Assembly: GCA_938030095.1 (NCBI GenBank)
Contig: CALHGK010000004.1
Coordinates: 1-64,000, forward strand
DNA: 64,000 nt
DNA from: an uncultured Candidatus Saccharibacteria bacterium
Lineage (GTDB): Bacteria; Patescibacteriota; Saccharimonadia; Saccharimonadales; Saccharimonadaceae
Direction of reading: 5' to 3'
Part shown: piece by piece, positions 48,342 through 58,114 of the stretch
Layout of the letters: every line of letters starts with the position of its first letter
Position numbering within the stretch: position 1 is the first letter of the stretch
Translations under genes and position numbers: made by a program
Notes under the pieces: model-generated
What the model was told of the DNA's origin: nothing
Database searches by the model: none
The model's input: the letters and a program-made list of their open reading frames with translations, nothing else

Positions 48342-50915
48342 ATGAAAGTCAGCCTTAATGTTATAAAACAACTTATTAACTTTGAATTGCCGCCGGTGGA
48401 TGAGCTGGTGCAGCGTATTAATCAGCAGCTTGGTAGTGTGGAGCAGGTCGAGAACCTGGCTGAGCGTTACCGCGGTGCGCGCGTGGTGCGGGTGGTGGAG
48501 TGCGCGAAGCACCCCAATGCTGACCGTCTGAGCGTGACCAAAATTGATGACGGTATGGCAGCGCCGGATGTGCCGCGCGATGAAAACGGCCTGGTGCAGG
48601 TGGTGTGCGGCGCGCCCAATGTGCAGGCTGATATGTGGGCCGTGTGGCTACCGCCTGCAAGCACGGTGCCAGCCAGCATCCTCGAGGGCGAGCCCTTTAC
48701 GCTCGATGCCCGCAAGCTCCGTGGGGTGCTGAGCCAGGGCATGCTGGCGGCAGCTGATGAGCTGGCAATTGGCACCGACCACGAGGGGATTGTGGCGCTA
48801 ACGCCGCGTGACCTGCCAGCGGGTAAGACACTGCAACCAGGGGCTGACTTTGCCGCGCTGTTTGGCCTGGATGACTATGTGCTTGATATCGAGAACAAGA
48901 TGTTTACCCACCGGCCAGACTGCTTTGGCCAGCTGGGTGTGGCGCGCGAGATTGCTGGCATCCTCCATCAACCGTTTACCAGCCCGGCATGGTATAACCT
49001 AGAACAGGTATTTGGCGATGGCGATAGTGTGCCGCTTACCGTTTCGAACGATATCCCGCAGCTTGTGCCGCGCTTTATGGCGGTGGCGATCCGCGGCGTG
49101 CAGGTCACGCCGAGCCCGTTTTGGCTGCAGTGCCAACTGGTGGCGATGGGGGCAAAGCCGATTAATAACATTGTGGATGCAACCAATTATGTGATGCTCA
49201 TGACAGCCCAGCCAACCCATGCCTATGATTACGATACACTCCGCGGCGGGCAGCTTGGCGCGCGTATGGCGCGGCAGGGCGAAACGCTGGCGCTACTGAA
49301 TGGTAAGACGGTTGAGCTGACGCCAGACGACATAGTGGTTGCCGACGGGCAGGGCCCGGTGGCCCTGGGCGGTATTATGGGTGGTAGCCGCACTGAGGTA
49401 TCAGCCACAACCACGACGATTGTGCTGGAGTGCGCTACCTTCGACATGTACGCAGTGCGCAAAATGGCCATGCGCCACGGCGTGTTTACTGATGCGCTGG
49501 CCCGCTTTAACAAAGGCCAGTCACCCCTGCAGAATGCAGCTGTGCTAAACCGGCTGATTGGTATGGTGGGTGGCGAGCAGGCAAGCCCAGTGATAGATAG
49601 TAAGCCATTTACGAGTGAACATGGTGGGATTCTTGATGAGTATTTTGCAGGGAAGTACGAGCCTGCAACCATAGATATAACCAGTCGATTTATTAATCAG
49701 CGGCTGGGGACGAGCCTGGCTGAGAATGATATCTGCACGCTGCTTAATAACGTCGAAATCCACAGCCATGGCCCAGAGAACGAGCTTGGCTATATCTGCC
49801 TGCAAGTGCCTTTCTGGCGGACTGATCTGGAAACCAAAGAGGATATCGTTGAGGAAATTGGCCGGCTGCACGGCTTTGATACGGTGCCGCGCCAGCTGCC
49901 CATGCGCCGTATTCAGCCAGCCGGTAAAAACCCCCGCCGTGAGCTCAAACGCGTTGTGCGCGAGGCACTGGCCAAGGCTGGTGCCAACGAAGTGCTGAGC
50001 TACAGCTTTGTGCACGAGCGTGTGCTCAAGGGCGCAGGTCAAGACCCAGCCCAGGCCTTCCGGCTGTCGAACGCCCTCAGCCCAGACCTCCAGTACTACC
50101 GCCTGAGTGTGCTGCCGAGTTTGCTCGATAAAGTCCACGCTAATATCAAGGCAGGGCACGGCGAATTTATGCTGTTCGAAATCGGCAAGGGCCACACCAA
50201 AGCACAGATGGGCAAGGACGGCCTACCGGCTGAACAATCACTGGTTGATCTTGTGTATAGTAGCAAAAAGCCTCGAGCTGGCGCCGCCTTTTACCGGGTG
50301 CGAGTAGCGCTGGATCAGCTAGCATGTGATAGCGGTCTGACTCTCGTGTATACGCCAGTCGCAGCAGCTCAAGATGATCCAGTATATGCACCTTTTGACA
50401 TCAATCGCTCGGCTCATGTCTGGGTAGAAGGTAGCGAAGCGGCTAGCCAGCCCGAGCGGCAGCTTATTGGTGTGGTTGGTGAGCTGCGCCCGGCAGTAGT
50501 AAAGCATTTCAAGCTACCTGATTATACTGCAGCGGCATCACTTCGCCTTGATGTGATGGGGCAGGTATGGCGTGATACGGTGGTACACTACCAGCCAATC
50601 AGTCGCTACCCTACCACCGCCCGCGATATCTCGATCCAGGCAAGTACAGAGGTTACCTATGATGAACTCATGCAAGCAGTCTCGAGCGCTATGGCTCGGG
50701 CTAGCGAAGTATACCCAGATATAACGATCCGCGATCTCACGCCGCTGAGTATTTACAAAGCAACCCCTGATGCGTCACATCAAACCACGACATTTCGCCT
50801 AACGCTATCGAGTAGCCAGGCAACATTGAGTGCCGAGCGCGTCCGCTCAATTATCCGGACGGTGTTTGCGCCCGAGCAGCATGCGCTGTTTCAGGGTGTG
50901 GACTTTGGTGAATGA
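48342..50915 (+). CDS. pheT: Phenylalanyl-tRNA synthetase beta subunit
   Basis: 857 residues. N-terminal EMAP-like OB fold (YRGARVVRVVECAKHPNADRL), B3/4 editing region (AVAIRGVQVTPSPFW ... NYVMLMTAQPTHAYDYD), B5, catalytic-like core (RTDLETKEDIVEEIGRLHGFD) and a C-terminal FDX-ACB anticodon domain (PISRYPTTARDISIQ). TATACT/TATAAC boxes at 48326-48336 allow a very short leader. It is unlinked from pheS, and its last 25 bases overlap the convergent ThrE-like gene. Confidence 0.97.
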   Translation: MKVSLNVIKQLINFELPPVDELVQRINQQLGSVEQVENLAERYRGARVVRVVECAKHPNADRLSVTKIDDGMAAPDVPRDENGLVQVVCGAPNVQADMWAVWLPPASTVPASILEGEPFTLDARKLRGVLSQGMLAAADELAIGTDHEGIVALTPRDLPAGKTLQPGADFAALFGLDDYVLDIENKMFTHRPDCFGQLGVAREIAGILHQPFTSPAWYNLEQVFGDGDSVPLTVSNDIPQLVPRFMAVAIRGVQVTPSPFWLQCQLVAMGAKPINNIVDATNYVMLMTAQPTHAYDYDTLRGGQLGARMARQGETLALLNGKTVELTPDDIVVADGQGPVALGGIMGGSRTEVSATTTTIVLECATFDMYAVRKMAMRHGVFTDALARFNKGQSPLQNAAVLNRLIGMVGGEQASPVIDSKPFTSEHGGILDEYFAGKYEPATIDITSRFINQRLGTSLAENDICTLLNNVEIHSHGPENELGYICLQVPFWRTDLETKEDIVEEIGRLHGFDTVPRQLPMRRIQPAGKNPRRELKRVVREALAKAGANEVLSYSFVHERVLKGAGQDPAQAFRLSNALSPDLQYYRLSVLPSLLDKVHANIKAGHGEFMLFEIGKGHTKAQMGKDGLPAEQSLVDLVYSSKKPRAGAAFYRVRVALDQLACDSGLTLVYTPVAAAQDDPVYAPFDINRSAHVWVEGSEAASQPERQLIGVVGELRPAVVKHFKLPDYTAAASLRLDVMGQVWRDTVVHYQPISRYPTTARDISIQASTEVTYDELMQAVSSAMARASEVYPDITIRDLTPLSIYKATPDASHQTTTFRLTLSSSQATLSAERVRSIIRTVFAPEQHALFQGVDFGE

Positions 50916-52309
50916 GGCTGATGCAGGCGACGCTGCGGTAGGCGATTGCGCAGGCGGAGGAAGCTTCGCCGCGTGGGTCGGCCAATCAGTACGCCAAATG
51001 ACGCACCAGCCGCAATGGCAATAGCAATGAGGACGGCGCGCACCAGCAGACCTGCCTCGCTCGAGCCAGTTGTGACGACGCCCATGAGCCCATTGTAGAG
51101 CGTGACGCCTGGCACAAGTGGAACGATTCCGGCGTTGACAATGGCAAGGCTGGGCATATGCCACAGGCGCGAGGCGGTCGTTGCAATAAAGCCAATTACC
51201 AAACCTGCTGCCGCACTGGCCGCAATAGCAGACATGCTCCAGCCAGTAATGGCGAGGTATATATCATAGCCAAGCATGCCAGTTGCGCCGGCCAGAATAA
51301 TGCCAACTGGCTGAGTGTGATTACCCAGGGCAAAGGTGGCCGCAATAGCAGCTGCTCCAATGTACTGATACATCGTGCCAGTCAGCTGCAACTGATCGGG
51401 TGTGGCAACAAATTCGATCCCAAAGCGCCGCGCTGTATACAGGCCAATCATCACACCAATCACTACGCCCATTGTCATCATTGCTACCTTAAGGAGCCGG
51501 CCTGTCGCCGTCACGTAATATTCGTCGATTGCGTCCTGGAAGGCGCCGACGATCATCATCCCTGCCACCAAGAGCACGATACCGCTGACGGTGATGATGG
51601 TTGGGTTGATGATACCAAGGACATCGAGATAATGGTTGGTGGCAAGCCACGTGATGATGGTTGCAACTAATGTAATAACGCTTGCCGCGATGATTTGAGT
51701 AAAGAACACAGGCAGGGCAATGCGATTCAAACGAGCCAGTAGCCACATAATTGCCACGCCCATCACAAAGGTGGCAAAAATCACTGGCAACGACGCTGTA
51801 TAGAGCAAGGCCGAGCCAGCACTGAGCCCGCCGCCTGCCAGATAAATCACCCAGGGTGGATAGCGTCGTGGCTTGGCAAGGATGGCATCGAGCTCACGCT
51901 CGGCAGCATCGAGAGTGAGCGCTCCCTCGGCAATAGTCGCAGCCAGGGTCTGGAGGCACTGCATATGTTGGTAGTTGATCTCGCGCGGTGGAATGGTGCG
52001 TAGGAGTGTCAGCGGTTCGTAATCGTTACCTCGATCTTGCGATAAAATAAGTTGCGACGAAATAACGTCGATATGTACTTTGCGAGTACAGTAGGTGTCC
52101 GTAATACTGAGCGCCATATGAACGACATTTTGGGCTGGTGTGCCCATTGAAATAAGCTGGTCAGCAATGCTCATCGCGAGGCGCAGGGCGCGCATATTGG
52201 GTGTGAGGGCGCCATCAAGCTTCTCGACTGACGTTGGCTGTAAGGTGGCAGTACCGCCAATAGCGAGGCGGGCAAGCAGGGGCGAAAATAAGGTGTGGAG
52301 ACGGTTCAT
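50891..52309 (-). CDS. ThrE-type threonine/serine exporter family protein
   Basis: 472 residues. N-terminal cytoplasmic DUF1212 domain (about 25-165: RLAMSIADQLISMGTPAQNV ... MQCLQTLAATI), then about ten membrane helices with the ThrE signature IVNAGIVPLVPGVTLYNGLMG near the end; a basic tail follows. It exports threonine/serine or similar solutes in known members. TATACT on this strand is 8 nt before ATG 52309. Its 3' end overlaps pheT by 25 nt (convergent). Confidence 0.9.
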   Translation of the reverse strand: MNRLHTLFSPLLARLAIGGTATLQPTSVEKLDGALTPNMRALRLAMSIADQLISMGTPAQNVVHMALSITDTYCTRKVHIDVISSQLILSQDRGNDYEPLTLLRTIPPREINYQHMQCLQTLAATIAEGALTLDAAERELDAILAKPRRYPPWVIYLAGGGLSAGSALLYTASLPVIFATFVMGVAIMWLLARLNRIALPVFFTQIIAASVITLVATIITWLATNHYLDVLGIINPTIITVSGIVLLVAGMMIVGAFQDAIDEYYVTATGRLLKVAMMTMGVVIGVMIGLYTARRFGIEFVATPDQLQLTGTMYQYIGAAAIAATFALGNHTQPVGIILAGATGMLGYDIYLAITGWSMSAIAASAAAGLVIGFIATTASRLWHMPSLAIVNAGIVPLVPGVTLYNGLMGVVTTGSSEAGLLVRAVLIAIAIAAGASFGVLIGRPTRRSFLRLRNRLPQRRLHQPHSPKSTP

Positions 52310-52538
52310 CGCTTTTTAGTATACTGAGAAAAATCGCCATTGCAAGGGGTGTGTCGGCTGATGATTGTTCGCGTGGTGTTTCTGCGCAGCACAAGGTGAT
52401 AGTGAGTAATAGTTTTGGCAAAATAGTTGCAGTACAAGCTAACCAGCATTTATCAATGTGACCTCTGTTATCTAGCAGTCATACCAGCAAGTGTGCTATA
52501 CTGGGCAAGATAGATTAGACGATGAAATAAGGGGAGTT

Positions 52539-53228
52539 ATGGCAACAACCAAGACACAACGCTGGATTATTATTGTTATTTTGGTCGCGACGGTTGTCGG
52601 GACGCTGGGGTCATTTGCGGCAATGATTCTTGCCTCGGAGAATTACAAAAATGACCAAGCCAAAGCGCAAAAAGCACAAGAAAAATACCAGAAACTCATG
52701 AAGGACTACCAAGCTAAGACAGCTGCTCAAGCACAAGAGTTGTCAAACAAATATTACCCAACCTTTAGCCAATATACGAGTCGGGTTGGTGAGTTTGACC
52801 GCGATAGTGTGAAGGAGCTCTCCAGCGAAGACTTGGTGGTTGGCGATGGTGAGGAGATCAAGGATAATACGGCATTTGCGGCCTATTACATTGGCTGGAA
52901 CCCAAAAGGCAAGGTATTTGACCAGTCTATCAAGGATGGCAAGCTCAGTGCACCATTTGCCGTTGAGGGTGGGCTCAAGAGTGCGAGCGTCATTACTGGC
53001 TGGAAGGAAGGCATCAAGGGGATGCGCCTTGGTGGAGTACGTGAGCTAACCATCCCTTCCGACAAAGCATACGGCGAGAAGGGTCAAGGCAATGACATTC
53101 CGGCCAATACACCACTCAAGTTCATCGTGATGGCAGTGCCAAAGCCGGCTACAATCGACACTTCAGAACTACTGAAGGCATATCAAGAAGGTCAAGGAGG
53201 GAGCAACTATGGACAGCACTACCAATAA
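52539..53228 (+). CDS. Membrane-anchored FKBP-type peptidyl-prolyl isomerase
   Basis: 229 residues. Membrane helix about 10-30, a coiled coil (35-70, KNDQAKAQKAQEKYQKLM) and an FKBP domain: FAAYYIGWNPKGKVFDQS, SVITGWKEGIKGMRLGGVRELTIPSDKAYG and PANTPLKFIVMAV. It should fold exported or membrane proteins at the outer face. ATG 52539 behind GGGGAG; TATACT near 52497 is the -10. The trxB start overlaps its end by 20 nt. Confidence 0.9.
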   Translation: MATTKTQRWIIIVILVATVVGTLGSFAAMILASENYKNDQAKAQKAQEKYQKLMKDYQAKTAAQAQELSNKYYPTFSQYTSRVGEFDRDSVKELSSEDLVVGDGEEIKDNTAFAAYYIGWNPKGKVFDQSIKDGKLSAPFAVEGGLKSASVITGWKEGIKGMRLGGVRELTIPSDKAYGEKGQGNDIPANTPLKFIVMAVPKPATIDTSELLKAYQEGQGGSNYGQHYQ

Positions 53229-54168
53229 CCAAACTCAGATGCCGACCCACGACGTGGTGATGATCGGCGCAGGGCCAAGTGCCCTGGCTGCCGCGGTGTA
53301 TACAACGCGTGAGAACCTGCAGACGGTGCTATATGAAAAGGCGGTGGTTGGTGGCCTCGCAGCAATTACCGATAAGATCGATAACTACCCAGGCTTTGCA
53401 GACGGCGTGTCGGGCCTCGACCTCGCCGAGCAGCTGCAGCGCCAGGCAGAGCGCTTTGGGGCGCAGATTGAGCTGGGTGAGGTATCGAGCCTCCGCAAAG
53501 ATGGCAATGATACGATTGTGACAGTCGACGGGCAGGATGTGCGCGCCCGTGCGGTGTTGATTGCCACCGGCAGTGCATATAACAAGCTTGGTATCCCTGG
53601 CGAAGATGCATTGTATGGTCGCGGCGTACACTATTGTGCAACCTGCGATGGTGCGTTTTATAAAGGCAAGCGGCTGGTGGTGATCGGTGGCGGCAATTCT
53701 GGCCTGCAAGAGGCGATGTTCTTGACTCGCTTTGCAGAGCATATCGACCTCCTGGTGCGAAGCACGATCAAAGCGAGTGAGATCCTCCAGACCGACCTGC
53801 AGCCCTTTATCGAGCGAGGACAAATTAGCGTCCATCTTCATACCGAATCGACTGAAATTATAGCAGAGGATGGCAAGGTGACTGGTGTTGCGGCGGTCAG
53901 TAATGGCCAGCCAACTACCTTCGCCTGCGATGGAGTATTTGTCTTTGTTGGCCTCAAGCCAAACACGGGCTTTTTGCAGGGTACGCCCGTCCAGCTCGAT
54001 GAGCGGGGGTTGATTATTACCAATGAGCACCTCGAGACGACGATGCCTGGCGTCTTTGCCAGTGGCGATGTGCGTAGCGGCGCAACGATGCAGATTGCTA
54101 CAGCGGTGGGCGAAGGCGCAACGGCTGCTTTGAGTATCCGCGAGTATATTCAGCAGCACAAAGCATAG
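53209..54168 (+). CDS. trxB: Thioredoxin reductase
   Basis: 319 residues. FAD-binding VVMIGAGPSALAAAVY, redox centre CATC within HYCATCDGAFY, NADPH-binding VVIGGGNSGLQEA, and C-terminal GVFASGDVRSG. It reduces thioredoxin with NADPH. GGAGGGAGC precedes ATG 53209 inside the FKBP gene, overlapping by 20 nt; the pair FKBP-TrxB may serve protein folding and thiol balance. Confidence 0.95.
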   Translation: MDSTTNNQTQMPTHDVVMIGAGPSALAAAVYTTRENLQTVLYEKAVVGGLAAITDKIDNYPGFADGVSGLDLAEQLQRQAERFGAQIELGEVSSLRKDGNDTIVTVDGQDVRARAVLIATGSAYNKLGIPGEDALYGRGVHYCATCDGAFYKGKRLVVIGGGNSGLQEAMFLTRFAEHIDLLVRSTIKASEILQTDLQPFIERGQISVHLHTESTEIIAEDGKVTGVAAVSNGQPTTFACDGVFVFVGLKPNTGFLQGTPVQLDERGLIITNEHLETTMPGVFASGDVRSGATMQIATAVGEGATAALSIREYIQQHKA

Positions 54169-54254
54169 AATAGACAGCACTAGTGTGGGATAGCTAAGAG
54201 CCTAAATATCAAAACTTAGCTCTTGAGTAGCATCTCCTTTCTATCTAACAAAGT

Positions 54255-54282
54255 AAAAAATCAGTCGTAATGGCTGATTTTT
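54255..54282. terminator. Terminator after trxB
   Basis: AAAAAATCAG/CTGATTTTTT stem, 9-nt loop; works on both strands. The rest of 54169-54512 holds no supportable gene. Confidence 0.85.
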
Positions 54283-54512
54283 TACTAGTGTGAAGACGAA
54301 GTTGATATACCTAGAGAGATTGATCGTATAGAGTAGCGAGGAGCAGTCTAAGAATGGCTATAGTTTTGAGATGTGGGCATAAAAACAATACTCCTTGTCT
54401 CGTTAATATTTTGACTTCTGTGAATTGGATAGTGGTAATATCCGTCCACAGAAAGGAACGGAGAAGTCTCGCATCGCCCAAGTGAGGTGTTAGTTGGATT
54501 CAGACAATATTC

Positions 54513-55208
54513 CTAATCTCTAAAGCGCTGTAGCTCAGCAAGAAACTTATCTGGATAGTTGGTAACGACGCCATCGATGCCACGCTCGGCAAGCTGCTGC
54601 AGGGCGCCTGGGCGATTGACTGTATAGACGTAGGTAAAGAGATTCGACCGACGTGCAATCTCTATCGCTAGTGGATGTGCATACAAGCGATGAAACCCCA
54701 CCGCGGTGAAGTCGAGCTTTCGCTGATAGGCCAAGAATGCAAAGGGATTATTGCGGTGGAGCAGGGCAAGGTTGGCCTGAGGCGCAAGCTGCCGAAGTTG
54801 CCGAAGCTCACGTACGGAGAATGACGAGAGGAGTACATTATCCCAATCATCTGGCGATGTAATAGAGCGGGTGAGAAGTTGATGCGTCGGCTCGGCGCTA
54901 CCGTGCCCTTTGAGCTCAATATTGAGTAGCACAACGCCAAAAAAGTGCTCTAATACTGCTGCGAGCGAAGGGACAGGTTGCTCGCTGGTGAGAGTTTGCA
55001 GCTCGGCATACGTCAGGTGGCTGATTGATTCATTTTGGTGGTGGGTACGTAGCAGGCGATTATCATGTGCAACCACAGGTACACCATCGCGTGTCAATCG
55101 CACATCTAGCTCGAGCATATCAGCGCCCGCTGCAATACCCGCTGCCATAGCGTCGATAGTGTTCTCTGGTGCGAGCCCGGCCGCACCGCGATGACCAATG
55201 ATTAACAT
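54513..55208 (-). CDS. Glycerophosphodiester phosphodiesterase
   Basis: 231 residues. GDPD core: IGHRGAAGLAPENT, LELDVRLTRDGVPVVAHD and LNIELKG, then VYTVNRPGALQQLAERGIDGVVTNYPD. It releases glycerol-3-phosphate from phospholipid-derived glycerophosphodiesters; no signal peptide, so it acts inside. TATAAT on this strand ends 9 nt before ATG 55208. Confidence 0.93.
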   Translation of the reverse strand: MLIIGHRGAAGLAPENTIDAMAAGIAAGADMLELDVRLTRDGVPVVAHDNRLLRTHHQNESISHLTYAELQTLTSEQPVPSLAAVLEHFFGVVLLNIELKGHGSAEPTHQLLTRSITSPDDWDNVLLSSFSVRELRQLRQLAPQANLALLHRNNPFAFLAYQRKLDFTAVGFHRLYAHPLAIEIARRSNLFTYVYTVNRPGALQQLAERGIDGVVTNYPDKFLAELQRFRD

Positions 55209-55355
55209 GCTAGCAGTATTATACCATCAAATGAGTCGGTGGTGAGGATAATGTGCTTGCAGAGTGAGGCTATGTTGCCAGCGCAGTTTCTTTTGCCATT
55301 ACCGAGCAGATTTTGCTAAAATAAAACAGATAGCAACAGAAAGGAGCTAATACAA

Positions 55356-55886
55356 ATGGCAGATTTTAATAAAGTACTGACGCCCGGTGACGTTGACGCT
55401 GGCATTGTCAATGTGGTGGTGGAGATTCCGCAGGGGAGCTACCATAAAATTGAATGGGATCGCGACCTCGCAGTGATGAAGCTCGACCGGGTTGAGCCAG
55501 CAATCTTTGCCAAACCAACCAACTATGGTTTTATTCCACAAACCCTAGATGAAGATGGCGATGAGCTCGACGCGCTCATCATCACCGACCAGCCACTGAC
55601 AACTGGCGTCGTTCTAGAAGGCAAGGTGATTGGCGTGCTAGAGTTTGTAGACGATGACGAGGTGGATGATAAGGTGATCGTCGTACCAGCAGATGACCGC
55701 AACACAGGTGATGCAATCAACTCGCTCGAAGATCTCCCTGCTGCAACCCTCAAGCAAATCGAGCACCACTTTAACCACTACAAAGACCTCAAGAAGCCTG
55801 GCACTACTGTCGTGAAGGGCTTCGGTGATGCCGCGCGTGCCAAGCAGATTATTCATGAATCTATTGCACGTTGGAATGAACGCTAG
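55356..55886 (+). CDS. ppa: Inorganic pyrophosphatase, family I
   Basis: 176 residues. Signature DEDGDELDALII and surrounding YGFIPQTL; phosphate/metal residues are kept, with VEIPQGSYHKIEWD at the N-terminal side and HHFNHYKDL in the C-terminal helix. It hydrolyses pyrophosphate from biosynthetic reactions. ATG 55356 lies behind AAAGGAG. Confidence 0.96.
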   Translation: MADFNKVLTPGDVDAGIVNVVVEIPQGSYHKIEWDRDLAVMKLDRVEPAIFAKPTNYGFIPQTLDEDGDELDALIITDQPLTTGVVLEGKVIGVLEFVDDDEVDDKVIVVPADDRNTGDAINSLEDLPAATLKQIEHHFNHYKDLKKPGTTVVKGFGDAARAKQIIHESIARWNER

Positions 55887-55905
55887 ATAGCATGTTCAAG
55901 CAAAT

Positions 55906-55935
55906 ACAAAATACCCCAGTGGGGTATTTTGTATT
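55906..55935. terminator. Bidirectional terminator between ppa and rel
   Basis: ACAAAATACCCC/GGGGTATTTTGT stem with a 3-nt loop and T/A tails. Confidence 0.9.
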
Positions 55936-55943
55936 TATGATAG

Positions 55944-57515
55944 TTATTTATTCTTTGACTTCTTCGAAGCAGCCTCAGGCTTACCGATTGGCATAATTTT
56001 ATCCGTCAGGCTAATCGCGCCATTAACAGCCTGGACGCGGATCTTGTTGAGCTGGAGGCGGAGCTTATCACGCGCGTGGCTGGTGGTAACGAGCTGTGCC
56101 CAACCTGGCTTGGGGTAGGAGAGCTTACGAGTAAGGACTTCGATAACATCACCATTCTCGAGTGGCCGCTCGAATGACTCCATTTTGCCATTGATCCGAA
56201 AGCCGTAGGCATGCTTGGCAATATCGGAGTGGATGGCATAGGCAAAGTCCAGCGGCAAAGCGCCCTCGGGGAGGTTATAAATATCACCCTTGGGAGAAAA
56301 GACAAAGATGCGATTGCCAAAGAGGTCGATCGATAGCTGCTCGCGAGGGATATCCTCGCCAGCGCGTAGACGAGCAGCGATCTCTTGTAATTGCGTAATC
56401 CACTGCAGCTGAGCTGGCAGGTTTGATACGCCGCGTTTGGAGTCGCCCTTGAGATACTCCTTGCTGTCTTTTTGCTGCTGGTAGTGGAAGCTGGCGGCAA
56501 GACCACGCTCGGCATACTCGTGCATATCACGGGTGCGGATCTGGAACTCGACGATCTGCTTGTTGGGTGTAATGACCGTGGTGTGGAGGCTCTGGTAGCC
56601 GTTTGGCTTGGGGATGGAGATATAGTCTTTGATGCGAGCGATCATCGGTTGATACAGCGAGTGGAGGATGCCCAGTACTAAGTAGCACTCTTCCTTGGTG
56701 TGGACAATGATGCGTAGTGCCATGAGGTCGTAGATGTTATCAATACTACCGCGCTTTTGGAGTTTGCGGTGCAGGCTGTAGAGGCTTTTGACTCGCCCAT
56801 TGATTTCAAACTTAAGCTTCTCATCCTTGAGTGCCCGCTCGACCTCGAGGCGGACGACGCCAAGCTTGCGGGTGCTTTTGCCCAGGCGCTGCTTCATGAC
56901 CTTCTCGAGCCGCTTGTATTCTTTGGGGTCAAGGTAGCTAAAAGCAAGCTCCTCCAGCTCCATCCGCACGCGCCCCATACCTAGTTGGTCAGCCATGGGA
57001 GCAAAGACCTCGAGTGTTTCGCGGGCAATCTTTTGCTGCTTTTCGGGCGACTTGAATTGCAGCGTCTGCATATTGTGTAGCCGGTCGGCCAGCTTGATGA
57101 TAATGACACGCACGTCCTGTCCCACAGCAATAAGCAGCTTAGTAAGGTTGTCTTTTGTCTGAGGGAGATAGTGGTCGAGGTCGCGCATACCAGCCCGAGC
57201 TTGACTCACCTTCGTCACGCCGTCAACGAGGAAGGATACGTCATGTCCGAAAAGCGACTCAATGTCGTCTAGTGACGTCTCGGTATCCTCAACGGTATCA
57301 TGGAGAATACCTGCGATGATGGTGTCGCTATCCATCCCCCAGTCAATCAAGATAATTGCAACGCTCAGTGGATGGGTAATGTAGGGCTCACCGCTCTTGC
57401 GCTTTTGTCCGTGGTGTGCCTGGGTGGCGAAGTCGATCGCATGGTCAATTTCATACAGCTGATCTTCGCTATAGAGGCCGCGTGCTTTTGTGAGGACGTC
57501 TTGTTTGGTCACCAT
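55944..57515 (-). CDS. rel: RelA/SpoT-type (p)ppGpp synthetase/hydrolase, short form
   Basis: 523 residues. HD hydrolase domain (HGQKRKSGEPYITHPLSVA, HDTVEDTE), synthetase domain (RIKDYISIPKPNGYQSLHTT, EFQIRTRDMHEYAERGLAA) and TGS domain (FVFSPKGDIYNLPEGALPLDFA). It ends about 70 residues after TGS; the helical, zinc-finger and ACT domains of full-length enzymes (about 700+ residues) are missing. Start ATG 57515: TATACT on this strand (57522-57527) ends 6 nt upstream, leaderless; the longer open frame is not supported. It should set the stringent response. Confidence 0.95.
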   Translation of the reverse strand: MVTKQDVLTKARGLYSEDQLYEIDHAIDFATQAHHGQKRKSGEPYITHPLSVAIILIDWGMDSDTIIAGILHDTVEDTETSLDDIESLFGHDVSFLVDGVTKVSQARAGMRDLDHYLPQTKDNLTKLLIAVGQDVRVIIIKLADRLHNMQTLQFKSPEKQQKIARETLEVFAPMADQLGMGRVRMELEELAFSYLDPKEYKRLEKVMKQRLGKSTRKLGVVRLEVERALKDEKLKFEINGRVKSLYSLHRKLQKRGSIDNIYDLMALRIIVHTKEECYLVLGILHSLYQPMIARIKDYISIPKPNGYQSLHTTVITPNKQIVEFQIRTRDMHEYAERGLAASFHYQQQKDSKEYLKGDSKRGVSNLPAQLQWITQLQEIAARLRAGEDIPREQLSIDLFGNRIFVFSPKGDIYNLPEGALPLDFAYAIHSDIAKHAYGFRINGKMESFERPLENGDVIEVLTRKLSYPKPGWAQLVTTSHARDKLRLQLNKIRVQAVNGAISLTDKIMPIGKPEAASKKSKNK

Positions 57516-57619
57516 AAACCTAGTATATACTGCCAAGAAGAAAAGTGCTATTGCCCTTGACCATTCCACCTGCTATAGTGATGTTTAAATATGCTTATGC
57601 TAATGGAGGGAGAAATACA

Positions 57620-58033
57620 ATGAGGCAAAGCAGGGCGGTGTGGTGGATGCAGCGGAGCCAGAAGGGTTTCACGCTCATGGAACTGATGATTGTCATTGCG
57701 ATCCTGGGTTTACTTGTGACGCTGTCTATGACGGCGTATTCAGGCTATCGCCGGCGCTCAGTCGATGTCGCAACGCGTGCGGCAGCCACCAGTGCACTTG
57801 AGGCGATCAAGACGCACCACGCCAACGCCAGCGCTAGTGGTGTAAGCTATAGCACTAACCTTGAGCAAGTTGGTTACCGTCCACCAAGCGACACAGCTGT
57901 ACAGGTTACGCTGAGTGCCGATGCTACCAAATTCTGCGTTCAAGCCACCGACCGCCATCTCACCGACATTCGCTACTACGCCACTACTGGCATGGCACGG
58001 CCGCAGGCAGGGAGTTGCCCAGCGAGTTTGTAG
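57620..58033 (+). CDS. Type IV prepilin-like protein
   Basis: 137 residues. Prepilin peptidase site KGFTLMELMIVIAILGLLVT (G before F, Glu at +5) after a 16-residue basic leader; the exported part (residues 40-137) has two Cys near the end (FCVQATDR, SCPASL) fit for a disulphide. Saccharibacteria type IV pili serve twitching and DNA uptake. ATG 57620 follows GGAGGGAG. No assembly genes adjoin, so this is a lone pilin. Confidence 0.92.
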   Translation: MRQSRAVWWMQRSQKGFTLMELMIVIAILGLLVTLSMTAYSGYRRRSVDVATRAAATSALEAIKTHHANASASGVSYSTNLEQVGYRPPSDTAVQVTLSADATKFCVQATDRHLTDIRYYATTGMARPQAGSCPASL

Positions 58034-58114
58034 AGCATTATTATGTGAAAGGTCTGCTATAAAGAATGCTCTGTAGTTGCTTAACTGTCCGATATATTGT
58101 GCTAAAGTATACAT

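Noticed and set aside
54354..54485. Small open frame of about 43 codons after trxB (starts MAIVLRCGHK)
   Set aside because: No ribosome site or promoter, no homology that I can support; a vague protease-like look is not enough.
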